From: Gentiana macrophylla
Taxonomy: Eukaryota; Streptophyta; Magnoliopsida; Gentianales; Gentianaceae
Reading direction: 5' to 3'
NCBI GenBank assembly: GCA_026214975.1
Contig: JAOBSW010000577.1
Coordinates: forward strand, 1-64,000
DNA length: 64,000 bases
Part shown: positions 24,831 through 36,758 of the stretch, piece after piece
Position numbering within the stretch: position 1 is the stretch's first letter
Layout: the number at the start of each line of letters is the position of its first letter
Translations under genes and position numbers: made by a program
Notes under the pieces: model-generated
Told to the model about the DNA's origin: nothing
The model's database searches: none
What the model saw: only the letters and a program-made list of their open reading frames with translations

Positions 24831-25474
24831 TTATTCCTTACAATGGTACCGCATTCATCCAGCTTTGTTTCTCAGATACCCATTTAGTACCAATGATATT
24901 TGCATGATTAGGCCTATCCACTAGTGTCCAAACTTGATTTCTTTCAAATTCATTTAATTCTTCTTGCATAGAAATTATCCAACTGGATCTCAAATTGCTT
25001 CTTCAACAATTTTAGGTTCAACTTGAGATAGAAAACAAGTAAACATTGCTTCTAATTGTTTTCTAGTCCTTACACCTTGTCAGATGTTGCCAATAACTTG
25101 TTCAAGCAGGTGATCCCTTAACCATTGTGGATTCTCGTTAGATTGATCCTCGTGAACCTCATCTTCAAAAGGTTCTCATTGCTTCTTCAACAGGGGTTCA
25201 ACAGATCCTTGAACCGCCTGGCTTGTTGAATCAAGAGTGTTATCGCAGGTGTTCAAGCAGGATGTAATCGTAACCCTTTAAGTCATTGAATCTTTCCAAA
25301 ACTTCAACACAACTGGATCTGACTTGTAGATTCTCAGCAGGTCACAAGCTTCATCTTCCATACCAAGTGAACTTAGGTTCATCAAACACAACATGGATTG
25401 TTTCTTCATGTTTTAATGACCTCTTGTTCAAGACTCAATACCTTGTCGATCAAGAATATCCTAAGAAAATTCCT

Positions 25475-26398
25475 TCATCTCGATTTTGGTTGGAATGTCT
25501 TCAAGTGTTCCTTATGATTCAAGATAAAACACTTGCTTCCAAATGGATGGAAATAGGATATGTTAGGTTTTCTTCCATTCCAAATCTCATAAGGTGTCTT
25601 CAAGATCTTCTTGTTCATCGAGGTTCTGCTTTTGTGTATAGCATGTTGTATTAATCGCTTCACCCAATATCTTTCTGTAGCAATGCTTCACAAATCATAG
25701 TTCTTCCCGCTTCTTTTGAGTCCTGTTTTCTTCTTTCAAAGAACTCCATTTTGCCGAGGTGTACCAAGAGTGCAAGTTGATGTAGTACACCATTTTGTTC
25801 ACAATATTCTCTTATAACTTTATTGAGAAATTCATAGACTTTGTCGATCCGATTTTTATTATCACAAACTTTTCTCATTTTGCAATCTCTTCAAAAGTTC
25901 AGGCATCTTTTGAAGTGTTTCACTTTTCTTGTTCATAAATACCACCCAAGTGTACCTTGAATAGTCATCCACAACCACTAAGGTGTATTTCTTTCCTGTA
26001 ATACTTGTTGGTGTTACTGGTCCAAATAGATCCATATGCATCAGCTCCAAGACTCTATTACTTGATTGCTTAGTCTTTGATTTGAATCTTGACTTTGTCT
26101 GTTTACCTTGCTGACATGAATCACATATAGTATCCTTTTTGAATGTGATCTCAGGTAAACCAATCACCAGTTTCTTTTTCACCAACTGATTGATGTCATC
26201 AAAATTCAGATGATTCAGCTTCTTATGCCATAACCAATTAAGTTCTGACTTGGTATGCACAATCAGACATGTTTCGAATCGCAGAGACCAATCCACAACA
26301 TACATGTTTTGTTGTCTTCTACCAAACCAATACAACTTGATCACCTTTTCACTAATGACAAGACATGTGTTTTTGTCAAAAGTGACCTTGTATCCCAT
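25475..26398 (-). pseudogene. Copia pol: integrase domain
   Basis: The N-terminal zinc site is visible (HKKLNHLNFDDI ... CDSCQQGK). It is followed by the catalytic core with MDLFGPVTP and VVVDDYSRYTWV. After a break at about 25870 come IREYCEQNGVLHQL and a damaged ERRxxxxKEAGRTM stretch carrying the last acidic residue. The part 25663-25475 (TPYEIWNGRKPNISYFHPFG) is the post-core region. Frameshifts separate these blocks. Confidence 0.87.
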
Positions 26399-27940
26399 GT
26401 CACGTAATTGTCCAAAGGCTCAAGAAGTTGTAGTCCAATCCTTCCACATATGCAACATTCCCGATTGTTAGTCCATTCCTCACAAGTGTGTCATATCCTC
26501 TTGTGTATCCAGTGTATTCTTGTTGCCAAAATTCACCCTTGACCATCCTTTGCCACATAGTTTGACAAACAAAGGCTTATTCTTTGTCATATGTCCGAAC
26601 ATCCACCACAAAGTACCATACACCCTACAAAACAAAGTCAATACATTTTAGGTACCCAAACCTGTTTGGGTCCATAATGGTCAATGGTAAGCATGACCCC
26701 GGCATGTTTCCATAAGGTCTTCTAAAAGTGTCATACTTTGGTTCATACATGTATTCTACACATCCATAAGGTTTAACAATTGGTTGTGTAGGATTCACAT
26801 ATGTTTTCCGGCATTTTGGTATGTAATGATGTTTGAAGTGATTTTGTTTTTTAGAAGCATTAGTATAACCATTGGATTGTCGTCTCACAGAACAAATTAA
26901 TATGGAGTCTCGGCATTGAGGTCCCCGCCGAGTCCTTATATAAGTCCTCTCATTGATTCCATTGCTTAGGTTTTACCCTAGCAAAGATGGTTATACTTGT
27001 TGTTTCTAGCAAGAGGAAAGGTGAATATTCTAATCATCATCAAGTAGGAACAATCTACCTTTCCCCCGAGATAAGTATCCCTAGAATGATTAACATTTTT
27101 GGGTTTAGGATTCTTATCCTTGGAATATTTCTAGTTTTTCCTTTCGTGGTCCAAAGAGACTTGGTAGTAGGTTCGCTATCAAGATGTCTATAAGGTCCAG
27201 CAATTCTACCTTTGGATTTACCCTTTGTTGTGTAATCGATGTCCTTTTAGACTTCGATTTTGCCTCTTTGAAGTATTCTCGTGAGGTTTCACCGCCTCAA
27301 AGAACTTTTTTGGGAGCTGGATCTTGTGTGTGCATAAACTTAGGACCAATCCTCGGTACTAGGTTCAAGTGACTCATCGATCCACTCTTATTGGATTGTT
27401 GAGTTCCAAATCCAATCCCTCGCCCTATCACCATAAAGCTTTCAGATTTGAATGATGTGGATGAACAAGATGGTTCACAGACACAAGTGGCTACATGAAT
27501 GTACAAAGCAGCTTATGTTGATTCTGTCTAACCTCTTTTTCCTTACCTTTGAGAATTCTTAATTCAAAGATTTAATCTTTCAACTTCTAATTGAAGAGCT
27601 TTTTTTTTCACCTTCACAATCTCATAACCTGATTGTATTATCCTCATTGATTAAGGATGGCATCCAAAGTTTCATTATTGTCAAAATTTCTAGGATTTGA
27701 ACCATAAGTTGATTCACAATCACTTCAGCAATAGAGTGTTTATTGATACAAGATTGTATACCTCCTCGCTTCATCCATGTTTGCCATTAATGCATAGTCT
27801 TCCATATCAAGAACAAAGGTCGTGTCATCGATTCATTTCCTTTTCTCGATTCCACTTCATAGCCTCGATTCATCTTCAAAGCAACCATGGCCTTCTTGCC
27901 ATGTCTTCTTTGTTGACTCTTGGTCTCAGTGAGGTCCGAC
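26399..27940 (-). pseudogene. Copia pol: protease / pre-integrase region, badly decayed
   Basis: A frame at 26888-26625 is rich in Tyr, Pro, Lys and His (FKHHYIPKCRKTYVNPTQP; YMYEPKYDTFRRPYGNMPG). The expected aspartic protease motif (DSG/DTG) cannot be found with confidence between the gag knuckles and the integrase zinc site. It is probably frameshifted. Other short frames here look like noise. Confidence 0.5.
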
Positions 27941-28459
27941 AATCAGTCCGAAATGTCCAGGCTTTTTGTAGTTGAAACAAAGATAATCATGTTCCTTACT
28001 TTGTTTTAACTCGTGATAGTCAGTTTGAAGTGTCCTGGTTTCTTGCATTGAAAGCACAAGTAATCATTGTCTTTTTCCGAATCATCCTTCTTATTTTCAC
28101 TAATTTCTTAGTGAAATTCCTTGGAGAACCCTTTCCGCATTTCATCATCCCGATTTTCTTGCTCAAGAGGGCAATCTGCTCTTGCATCTCATCCAGTGAG
28201 ATCATCTTGAGCTCCTCGATGTTTCTTCTTGATGTTTGGCAGCCAATGCGCTTGTCTTTGGTTCTTCCTTTTCATTGGTAGGAACCAGCCTCTTGTCGAA
28301 TTCATAAGCGTTAAGATCTGAGAATAATTTGAAGGTATCCTCTTCATGTAACTTTCTCATTTCTTCTATGGCAATGACCTTCATCTCCCAAACTTCTTTG
28401 TCAGGTAATGCTTCTAAGATTTTTGAGTTGATTTCTTCTTTTGAATAACTTACACTCAG
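27941..28459 (-). pseudogene. Copia gag, C-terminal part with zinc knuckles
   Basis: Continues gag after the solo-LTR insertion: YSKEEINSKILEALPDKE, then MKVIAIEEMRKLHEEDTFKL, a lysine-rich linker, and a CCHC-type knuckle (DYLCFQCKKPGHFKL, about 28066-28020). A second, similar knuckle follows at about 27995-27950 (LCFNYKKPGHFG), with the second Cys changed to Tyr and the last Cys out of frame. The order matches copia gag of the UBN2 type. Confidence 0.75.
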
Positions 28460-29957
28460 TGTTTACAACTAATTTTGTGGTTTATATCGAGTTATTCCAG
28501 AACAATATCTTCCGTGTTTTAGTGATTTTTATAGAAAATCACTTGCTAAAAGGATGAATTGGAATAATGGGGGTAGAATTTGTTAGAGTGTGAAAATCGA
28601 GCTATTTATTTGGTTTTTATTTATTTATGTACGATTTTACACTTTGCTCGCTTTATCGCGCTTGTAGGTATGCTTGCATGTTGTGGAAGGAGTTAGAATG
28701 GTGCTTGATTGAAGATTAAATGAAGGAGAAAGATGTAAGTTTGAGATTGGCATGAAGGTTTACAAGGTCGAATCAAGGCCCATTGCATCCGCCCCAGGTG
28801 GGACAAAGCGTTCAAAGCATCGGACGAGCGTCCAGGAGAGGAAATCACATACAGAGAGTTTGGACGCAGCTTGGACGGACGTCTGGAGCAAAGTCAAGAT
28901 CCTTGGACGGGCATCCATCAGCCTGGACGGGCGTCCGTCGGCCGACCTAACCCTAGCCGCCTCAAAATCCTATAAATACCAGCGTGTATTGAACCCTAAT
29001 GACACATCTATCACATTATTCACTGATAAAAAACCCTAGCAGCCGCATATCCTTCCAGAGCAAACAAGGAGATGAACTCTTCCATCCCAACAATCATGAT
29101 CACCAACATGATTGTTGGCTAAGCAATTCGCGGTGGGACAACGGAGGAAACCGATCAGCAACTACACCAACTAGAGGATTTTATGCTATATCTTAGTGAG
29201 TAAATTTATGATCTTTCATCAATTAAATTTTGTAAGGAATGTTTATGTTTTATTGAATCGATAGATCGATGAAACTACCTTTGTGATTGAATTTATATGA
29301 GAATATTGTTCAAGCTTTGATTTGTTTCGATTGATGCAATTAGTTATAATTCAAGAGATTGTTTATGATTAGTTGAGTAGGATATTGGAGACAATATCAT
29401 GATCTGGTTATGCCTGCTAGTTTAGTTTTGCTTGAGAAAGAAAACGAAACCCTAGAAATTGATTAGTGAAATTTAATCGAATTCGTGATTTGATCATAAC
29501 TAAAAATCATATCTTTAGCGCAATCTAGTTGGGGTTAGTTGATTGATTGGTGGATTCCGTTGCCTTGCCGTTCCTTTTAATTATTTTATAAACCAAATCG
29601 TCAGATCGACTTTGATTTGCTTCGCTTAGTTGTTTTTCTAAAACCCTAGTTTTTACATACTGCTTTTTTCGCATATTTTTCTGCTTTCCCGTGTTATCGG
29701 ACGCCCGCCCACCCTTGGTGAACGCCCATCCATAGTCGAATTTTCCTATTTCTGTTTTAGTTTAGTTTTACTCATCGCTTTTATATTAGTATAGATCTTA
29801 GTTTGAGTGTAATAAATTGTGACATAATCGATATAATAATTGCACCTTAATCCGATAAACATTCGACTTCTTAGACGACCCGGTAACACCTTTGCTACGA
29901 TCCTTGCACTTGGGGTGTTCCGGTAATTATAAATTTTAAACTAGTTTTTACCGAACA
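28460..29957 (+). mobile_element. Solo LTR (probably gypsy) inserted in the copia gag
   Basis: Starts TGTTTACAAC and ends ACCGAACA (TG...CA). It is flanked by the perfect 5-bp duplication CTCAG at 28455-28459 and 29958-29962. Removing it rejoins gag in frame (ETIEQMESRFNAILDELTLL / SYSKEEINSK). It holds a TATA box 'cctataaatacc' at about 28970 and the repeated motif 'ggacgggcgtcc'. Length 1498 bp. No internal coding or second LTR, so it is a solo LTR made by LTR-LTR recombination. Family assignment to gypsy is by style only. Confidence 0.8.
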
Positions 29958-30440
29958 CTCAGTAGGGTAAGTTCATCCAGGATTGCATTGAATCTAGATT
30001 CCATTTGCTCAATGGTTTCATTTGGTAACATTTTGAACTTTTGAAACCTCTTTTTGGCCACACTGATTTTTGTTCTTCTTGATAGCATCAGTGCCTTCAC
30101 AGATTAACTGAATCTTGTCCCAAAGTTCCTTTGCAGTTTTGCAATCTTTCACCTTCATATACATATTGCTATCCAGAGTTCTGTAAATGATATCAATAGC
30201 AATATTGTTAAAATTTGCTCTCTTTCTATCTTCAGCATTCCATTCCCTTTTTGGCTTTGGAATGTACTGTGTCTAATCTCCCACTGTTACTGACTTGGGG
30301 ATCTCCAGTGGTCCATCAGTTAGTACATCCATCATCTCATCATGTGTTGCAGCTAGATAAGCCTGCATACGACGTTTATACTCATCAAATCTATCTAAAA
30401 AACACATCAGCATAGTTCTAGCATACTGGTTGTTATCCAT
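29958..30440 (-). pseudogene. Copia gag, N-terminal part (UBN2 type)
   Basis: ATG at 30440 starts MDNNQYARTMLMCFLD, then RRMQAYLAATHDEMMDVL, TLDSNMYMKVKDCKTAKELW (shortened here) and ETIEQMESRFNAILDEL, the usual gag_pre / UBN2 pattern of plant copia elements. An in-frame stop lies at 30275-30273, with a frameshift near 30050. The first ATG lies ~90 bp after the primer site, as expected for a short leader. Confidence 0.85.
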
Positions 30441-30530
30441 GATGCAAAGCTTTGAAAATCAGTAACTTGAAAAAGTTTCAAAGTATTTTTACAAGCACAA
30501 CAATTAGGATTTCTTCAGAATAGAAGCACT

Positions 30531-30542
30531 GCTCCGATACCA
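30531..30542 (-). other. Primer binding site for initiator tRNA-Met
   Basis: The minus strand reads TGGTATCGGAGC, two bases after the LTR end ...CCAACA. The family standard TGGTATCAGAGC differs by one base (A to G). Confidence 0.9.
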
Positions 30543-30544
30543 AT

Positions 30545-32231
30545 TGTTGGTCCCTTGAAAAGGCTTTGGTTAAGTTTAGAGGGGGGTGAATAAACTTAAC
30601 ACTAAAAACTTTTGGAGTTGACAAACTCAAGAACTTCAAAGAGCCTCACGATACTTCAAAGAGTCCGCCGACACTCAAGAGTCCGCCGATCGTTGAGTCT
30701 CGCTCGAATTTGTGCAAATGGAATTATATCAAAATTAAGCCTTATTACTTGCTGTTGAATATGATACTAAGTATTAGATACTCGGCTGTGTATGTGTGTG
30801 ATTTCATTTGCTAGATTCAAAGAGGTTGATGTGTGTAATAAACTAAATGCAGAATGTAAGTGCAGTAAAGTAAGTAGATTGCATTTTATAGTGGTTCCAG
30901 GGGTGTAATCTCGTCACCCACTCTTCTCCGTGATGTTGGAGGTAATTCACTAGAGATCTTTGATGTAGTTGTTACAAAGATTCCTATGTTGCTTGTCCTT
31001 CACCAATAACTATGGCTTCAAAAACTGAACACTTGGAACAGGTAGGATTGCTGCTCCAAAGTCTTCCACTGGTCCTTGAAGGGTAGAATTGCCTTTTCAC
31101 CAGCTCCACCACAAACAACAGTCTTTCACACCCCAAAGATGCTTCACTGTCTTCAGTAGGTTCTTGTAAAAGAAAGATTGAATCAAGTAAATGATTCAGT
31201 TGCAGCAGCTTGATCAGGATGATATGATCAGCAGCTTGCAGTCTTAAGTGTGTAAACTTGATGTAGCTTGAATGCAGATTACACTTGAAGATTTTCTCTG
31301 GATCAGTAGCTTAAAGCTCAGTAAGTTCAGCAGGGTGTTTTTCTTGATAAGAAAATGCAGCTCAGAATTATCTCTTGTATTTCCTTAATTTTCATCATCT
31401 TTTTCTGAGTTGGAAGTTCTCTATTTATAGGTAGGAATGCTTGTGACTTATATTTGAAATTCAAATATAGCCGTTCCAGATTTTGTCCCATTTGACTTGC
31501 TTTTCATCACTTGTTCATAGTATTGACACAAATGATCGCTTTTTGATGTATCGCAAATCTGCTCACCTTTGACTTGTATCCATTAGATAAAGTCTGAATC
31601 ATCCTAACGCCCTTTTAATCTCAACCATTGATTTGTTTGATAAATCGAGGTAGTTAGTCGTCCTTATCCTTGTTTTTCGCCAATGTAATCTTGAATAAAT
31701 CGAGGTATATGTATCAGCAGGTTCATGAGTCTGCTGAAGTACATATCAGTAAGCTGAACTATAATTTGATGTGTTTAAAACACATTGCAGCTTACTTCTT
31801 TTATCTAACTTTTATTTATGAAGTTAGATTACACCTTTTGCATATTACTAAGTTCCAATCACCATCCAACTTGTGGAACTTAGATTTGTACATTAAGGTA
31901 TATGTAATCGATTTAGTCATCTGCACTTCCCTAAATTCTCGATTCCATATCCTTGACTTTAATCACTAAGTTTGATCCCTTAGCCTTCATTAATCGAGTT
32001 TAAGCCTTCGGCCTCAGCAGAGGTTCCCGATCTAGTCTATCGACCTAGCTACCCCATCGATCTAGACCGGTCATTGATATAAGTCACCGACCATTACAAA
32101 GGCTTGTTTGATCAAACCCATACATAGATCAAACTCTAATAAACCTATACATTTGATCTAGACATCTTTTGCCTTCGCACTATAACAACTAGTCCGGTAC
32201 TCATCACTAAAACTCGTAAATAAGTCCAACA
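30545..32231 (-). repeat. 5' LTR of the Sirevirus-like element
   Basis: The plus strand runs TGTTGGTCCC ... AAGTCCAACA, 1687 bp. It is bounded on one side by the primer site and on the other by LINE coding sequence at 32232. Its last ~440 bp match the truncated 3' LTR at 12203-12661. Confidence 0.88.
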
Positions 32232-32338
32232 ATCAAATTATAGCCGAGATTTTTACCAAAATTTGTTTGCTTCTTGTGCAAAGTTATGTTGATCTGAATA
32301 TTTTAGATAATCTCTCAATCAATCGGATCAGAATCTCA

Positions 32339-33389
32339 CTATAACCTTCTCAAAACTCTTTTTGAGGAGGAAGTGGTCAAAGCTCTAAAGCAACTTCCGA
32401 GGAGGAAAAGTCTGGGGCCGATGGTATGCAAGCCATTTTTTTGCAAAAGCATTGGCAAATCTATAGGATGATTTGTTGCCCTTCTTTCGAATGTTCTAAA
32501 TAATGGAGCTGATTTTACAGGGATCAATGACACTTATATCACTCTCATTACAAAGGTCTCTCATGCTACTGTTCTTAAAGATTTCAGACCTATTAGCCTT
32601 AGCAATACAATGTACAAGATCATCGATCTCTAAGGCTATTGTAACAGATTGAAGAAAACATTGGATTCTGTGATTGACACCACTCAAAGTGCTTTTCAAA
32701 AGGGCAGACTTATCATTGATAATGCTATTTCATCCTTTGAAACTTTCCACACCCTTAATAGTGGTGGGAAGAAAAGTATTCAACATATGGCCCTAAAGCT
32801 TGACATGGTCAAGGCTTTTGATAGAATTGAGTGGGGTTATTTGGACCTAATTCTGAAAAGAATGAACTATCCTTCCTCTTTTATTAACCTAATTATGAGA
32901 TGTGTTACCACTGTCTCTTTCAATGTCCTCATTAATGGAAAACCATCCCAGAGGTTCACTCCTACTAGAGGGATTAGACAAAGGGATCCCTTGTCTTCTT
33001 TTCTCTTTATCATATACTCAAGGTTTGACATGACTCTTCTCAAAGCACCCATTCTTACTAGTGATCTTATCCTTTTTAGATTTGGTACCAATGGCCCTCG
33101 CCTCTCATTTGCTTTTTATGTGATGACAAAGATTATATTTGCTAAAGTCGACCTCAAGAATCTTGTGGAGATTAAAAATATTCTTGGAACTTATGAAGGA
33201 CTGTCTGGTCAACATGTTAACCTTACAAAATTCAACATTTACTTTAATAAGAATTTGAAGGATGACTTGAAAGATGATCTAATCCTTGGTGTACCTATTG
33301 GCCAGGCAAATAGGAAGTATTTTGGCCTTCCCTTTCTGATTAGGAATTCTAGATATGAACTCTTCAATTATCTAAAGGATAAGATATAG
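32339..33389 (+). pseudogene. LINE ORF2: reverse transcriptase domain
   Basis: The N-terminal part (32339-32650) is in broken frames: ALKQLPR, then NDTYITLITKVSHATVLKDF and RPISLSNTMYKII. An open frame from 32649 continues with TQSAFQKGRLIIDNAI, ALKLDMVKAFDRIEW (catalytic Asp box) and GIRQRDPLS. The usual YADD box should follow at about 33112-33127, but a one-base loss in 'tttatgtgatgaca' destroys it. Non-LTR plant L1 type; inactive as read. Confidence 0.88.
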
Positions 33390-33530
33390 AGAAAGCTCAA
33401 TGGTTGGAAAGGTCAGTTTCTAACACCTTCAGGTAAAAAGATCCTTATAAAGCCGGTTATCCAAGCTATACCTACTTATGTTCTGCAATGTTTCTATCTT
33501 TCTAAGAGACTTCTCTCTGAAATTCTAGGA

Positions 33531-33776
33531 ATGATCAGAAGATTTTGGCGGGATAAGGAAAGTGGAAAACAGTCTATTGCCTGTATACGTTGGGATAAAA
33601 TTTGCACTCCTAAGAGTCATGGTGGCATGGGATTCAAATATCTAAACCTCTTCAACATGGCTATGCTTGCAAAACAAGAGTGGAGAATTCTGAATAACCC
33701 TCATTCTCTAATTAGCTCCATTCTAAAGTATAAGTACCATAAGCAGACCTCCTTCTTAAAGGCAAAGCTTGGATAA
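33531..33776 (+). pseudogene. LINE ORF2: C-terminal zf-RVT region
   Basis: FWRDKESGKQSIACIRWDKI followed by CTPKSHGGMGFKYLNLFNMA and LAKQEWRILNNPHSLIS is the classical region after the reverse transcriptase in plant L1 ORF2. It ends in a stop at 33776, after which the zinc-binding part is only readable in fragments (33780-34120). Confidence 0.85.
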
Positions 33777-34659
33777 AGGCCCTCTTTCATCTAGAGAAGC
33801 TTATTAGAGGGGAGAGATCTGCTCCATAAAAGGCTAAGATGGGCAATTGGAAAAGGCAACAATATTAACATATGGGATCATCCCTGGGTACAACTGGAGC
33901 CAGATTTCAGAGTTGTAGGAATGGAGTGACCTAGGGACCTAACTACTGTGGATCAACTCATCCAGAATGGGCAGTGGAGAACCTCTATTTTGCAGCAAAT
34001 ATTTCTACCCCATGAAATGGATGCAATACTCTACTCTTATCTACAAGAACAATTACTACCAAGATAGACTACTTTGGCACTATACCAACAGAGGTATCTA
34101 TCTGGTCAAATCGTAATATGTTTGACACTTACAAGCAAACTAAATGATAAGAACAAAGGCAGCTCATCCTCTACATCAGAAATCGGAAAGCTTGGAACTA
34201 CCTTTGGTCCGTGATAACACCCCAAGATTTGCTCTTTTTGTGTGAGAATTGCGTCAAACTCGCTCCGATCGGATCCAATCTTATTACACGGAAGTTGTCG
34301 ATGGTGTTTGCTCCTTTGCCACACCTCTATCGAATCATGGTCCCACTGTTTCTTCAATTGCAAATGGATCTCGAAATTTCGACTCGCACTTCTTTTGTGA
34401 TTTAGCCCGAATGCATCACGGTTCTTTTATCGATCCGCTCACTACATGGCTTCAAACCCCGCCTCCTGGTCGAATTATTCTTCATTGTGCTTTGGTTCAT
34501 TTGGATCGAAAGAAATAATGCTATTTTCAAGGCTTGTAAGCCAAAGATTCAATCAAATTATCCTTCAAGCCACCTCTCTCGTTGATGGAATTCCAAAAGC
34601 GCGTCGACTCGATAACTTCAATATGTGCCCTACTCCTATTCCTACCACCGGGTCAAACC

Positions 34660-34999
34660 ACCCCGGGATTTATTAAGACAAATGTTGATACGGGACTCAA
34701 GGATGGATATGGAATGGTAGGGGTTTTCATCCCACTCCATGAAGGTTCCTTACTTGCTATTTCGATAATTCGGGCCGGATTACTTCGATGGAATTTGCAG
34801 AAGCTTTTGCTCTCCTTTATGGAACCCTCGAATCGGCCAGAATCTGGAGTGCCAAGATCATCATGGAATCGGATTCTTTAATCAACATCGGTCGGCTGAA
34901 TTCGGAAGAAGACGACATCTCTCCGGTTGGATGCCTAACATCATGCATCAAGAAGGCATGTCGTTTCTTTGAATCTTGTTTTTTCTCCTATGTAAGTAG
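34660..34999 (+). pseudogene. LINE ORF2: RNase H domain, first part
   Basis: FIKTNVDTGLKDGYGMVG (first catalytic Asp) lies in the frame ending near 34780. After a frameshift, MEFAEAFALLYGTLESARIW (catalytic Glu) and IIMESDSLIN (catalytic Asp) follow in another frame. The domain then runs to 34999, where the solo LTR begins. Confidence 0.85.
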
Positions 35000-36753
35000 T
35001 GTTGTAAGTAGCGCCCAAAAGACAATTTATGTAATTGTTTTTATAATTAATAAATGACAGATTTATTCTCTTCTTATTACTTGTTTTGTGCTTGTAAGCA
35101 ATACACTGCTGAAAACCCCAAGTCGTATCATATGTAGCCATATAACTTGGTGTGTGTCACACATTAGGATTAAGTTTATGGTGATACATTTGAAATGTTA
35201 GTCCGTGATGAACTTAATCAAAGTATGGGGTCTATTGATTAAACCACCATTAATGTGCCTAGAACACTTTATGGTGTGACCGTCTTATCCGGACCCTCCA
35301 CATTGGTTGTCTAAGTGAGGCATTTATGTATGATGTAGTCATATAGGACTGGACCGATTTAATCTACATTTGTCATATAATTCCGTGATTGAGAAATTTT
35401 ATTAAATCACAAGATGATCATATATGAATTAACCTTAATCCTGAAGTGATTGCAGACTCCTGCTTGTTTCAAGATAGGGCTTGATGTGTTCGTTAAGGAT
35501 TGCTAAGAGGCGCGTTCAAATCACTTTCACGCTGGCACTATTCTCGGAATGAGTGAGGAGAGTGTGTGTCTCATGTGATATGGAATCCATTCTTTCCAGT
35601 GGGAAGTAGAAAGACAATCCTCTTATTTGTTGATCCTAGAAATTGATCGATCCCGGAGTTCAGATTAGTTATGAATAATTGATCACTAGTGGGTTAATGG
35701 TAAATTAGGATGAGATGTATTGAAGAAGGTTTACGGAAATAATCCAACTTCTTTACGGATAGATAGTCATGGGGTTAGTTTATATGTAATAATTATATCA
35801 ATGGACACTTATCGACTCGATTCGACATTTTGAGAATAAGTTATATCTATAATCGATAGAGTTCATTTTGATTTATGGTATGCGTAATTCCGAATTAATA
35901 AGTTGAGTAGAAATATTCATTGCTCGTGAATATTTTATTCAATTTATTGTAATTATTGGTTAAATGTCCATGGCCCCCGGGTTGGCTCCTAACACGCGAG
36001 TGTTTTTTCGCTTTATGGAACCTCAAGAATAAATTAAATAGTTGGTCTATTTAATGAATACGCAATATTATTTATTTGGTAAATAATATTCAAAATAGAA
36101 AAGACAATTTCTATTAAAATGGCTAAAAAGGTGGCGCCCAATGTTGAGAAAATTAGGTGAAGGAATTATTCTAGATTATGTCACATGTGTAAATTAATTA
36201 TTTATTTGTTAAATAATTAATGGATAAATTAAGAGATTGATTTTTGGGAATTATCTCTTATTTTATAAGCAAATATCTTTCCTTGGTAATTGTGGTGTGA
36301 AAATGATAACTCTTTCTTGACTAGTTATTTTCTTATATAAAGAGAGTTCCTCCCAACACAATAATCACCACAAAATTGGCGCCACATTCACAAAATAATG
36401 GAAGAAAAATTAGTTTATTGCCTTAGTCATTAAGAGAAGAAAAACTCAGGATTTTTCTTTGGCACATTCGATGAGGTTTCATGGCGAGAATCGACGCCCA
36501 CCGTCGTCGCTAGAGATACAATCCGGAAGATGCGGCTTCTCCCTTGGTCGATTATTTATCCTCTCTTTTGGTAAATCTTCAACCTTCTCATAGTTATATT
36601 AATTTTTATGCGAATCAAATCATGGTAAAATTGAATGCGAATTTATTCAGTAGCTTCACTGTATGATCGAAGCGCCTCGATCGGTGTCGTGAATCGATCT
36701 CGACGATCCAATTATACATCGGATCCGGATTCGAAGTTTCGTGACATCCAGCA
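35000..36753 (+). mobile_element. Solo LTR A in the LINE RNase H
   Basis: Starts TGTTGTAAGTAG and ends CATCCAGCA. Flanked by the perfect 5-bp duplication AGTAG (34995-34999 and 36754-36758). It is 1754 bp long and has no primer site or internal region. It is the same family as the solo LTR at 42554-44315 and a more distant relative of the LTRs at 44597-53131 (shared 'gacaatttatgtaattg', 'ttagtccgtgatgaactt'). Confidence 0.9.
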
Positions 36754-36758
36754 AGTAG

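Larger units (their letters stand above)
12203..32231 (-). mobile_element. Sirevirus-like Ty1/copia retrotransposon with nested insertions
   Basis: On the minus strand the order is 5' LTR (32231-30545), initiator-Met primer site (30542-30531), gag (from 30440), pol in copia order (integrase, reverse transcriptase, RNase H; to 23469), an extra ORF block (16754-12990), polypurine tract (12681-12662) and a truncated 3' LTR (12661-12203). Coding between pol and the 3' LTR is the hallmark of the Sirevirus lineage (SIRE1-like). Two later insertions split it: a gypsy solo LTR in gag and a rearranged copia-type element after pol. All genes are broken by frameshifts and stops as the sequence stands. 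Confidence 0.8.

Noticed and set aside
28752..29039. 95-codon frame in the solo LTR
   Set aside because: It lies across the LTR's own TATA region and has no similarity to any protein I know.
32649..33389. 246-codon frame as a possible host gene
   Set aside because: It is the reverse transcriptase of an L1-type LINE, with the active-site box destroyed.
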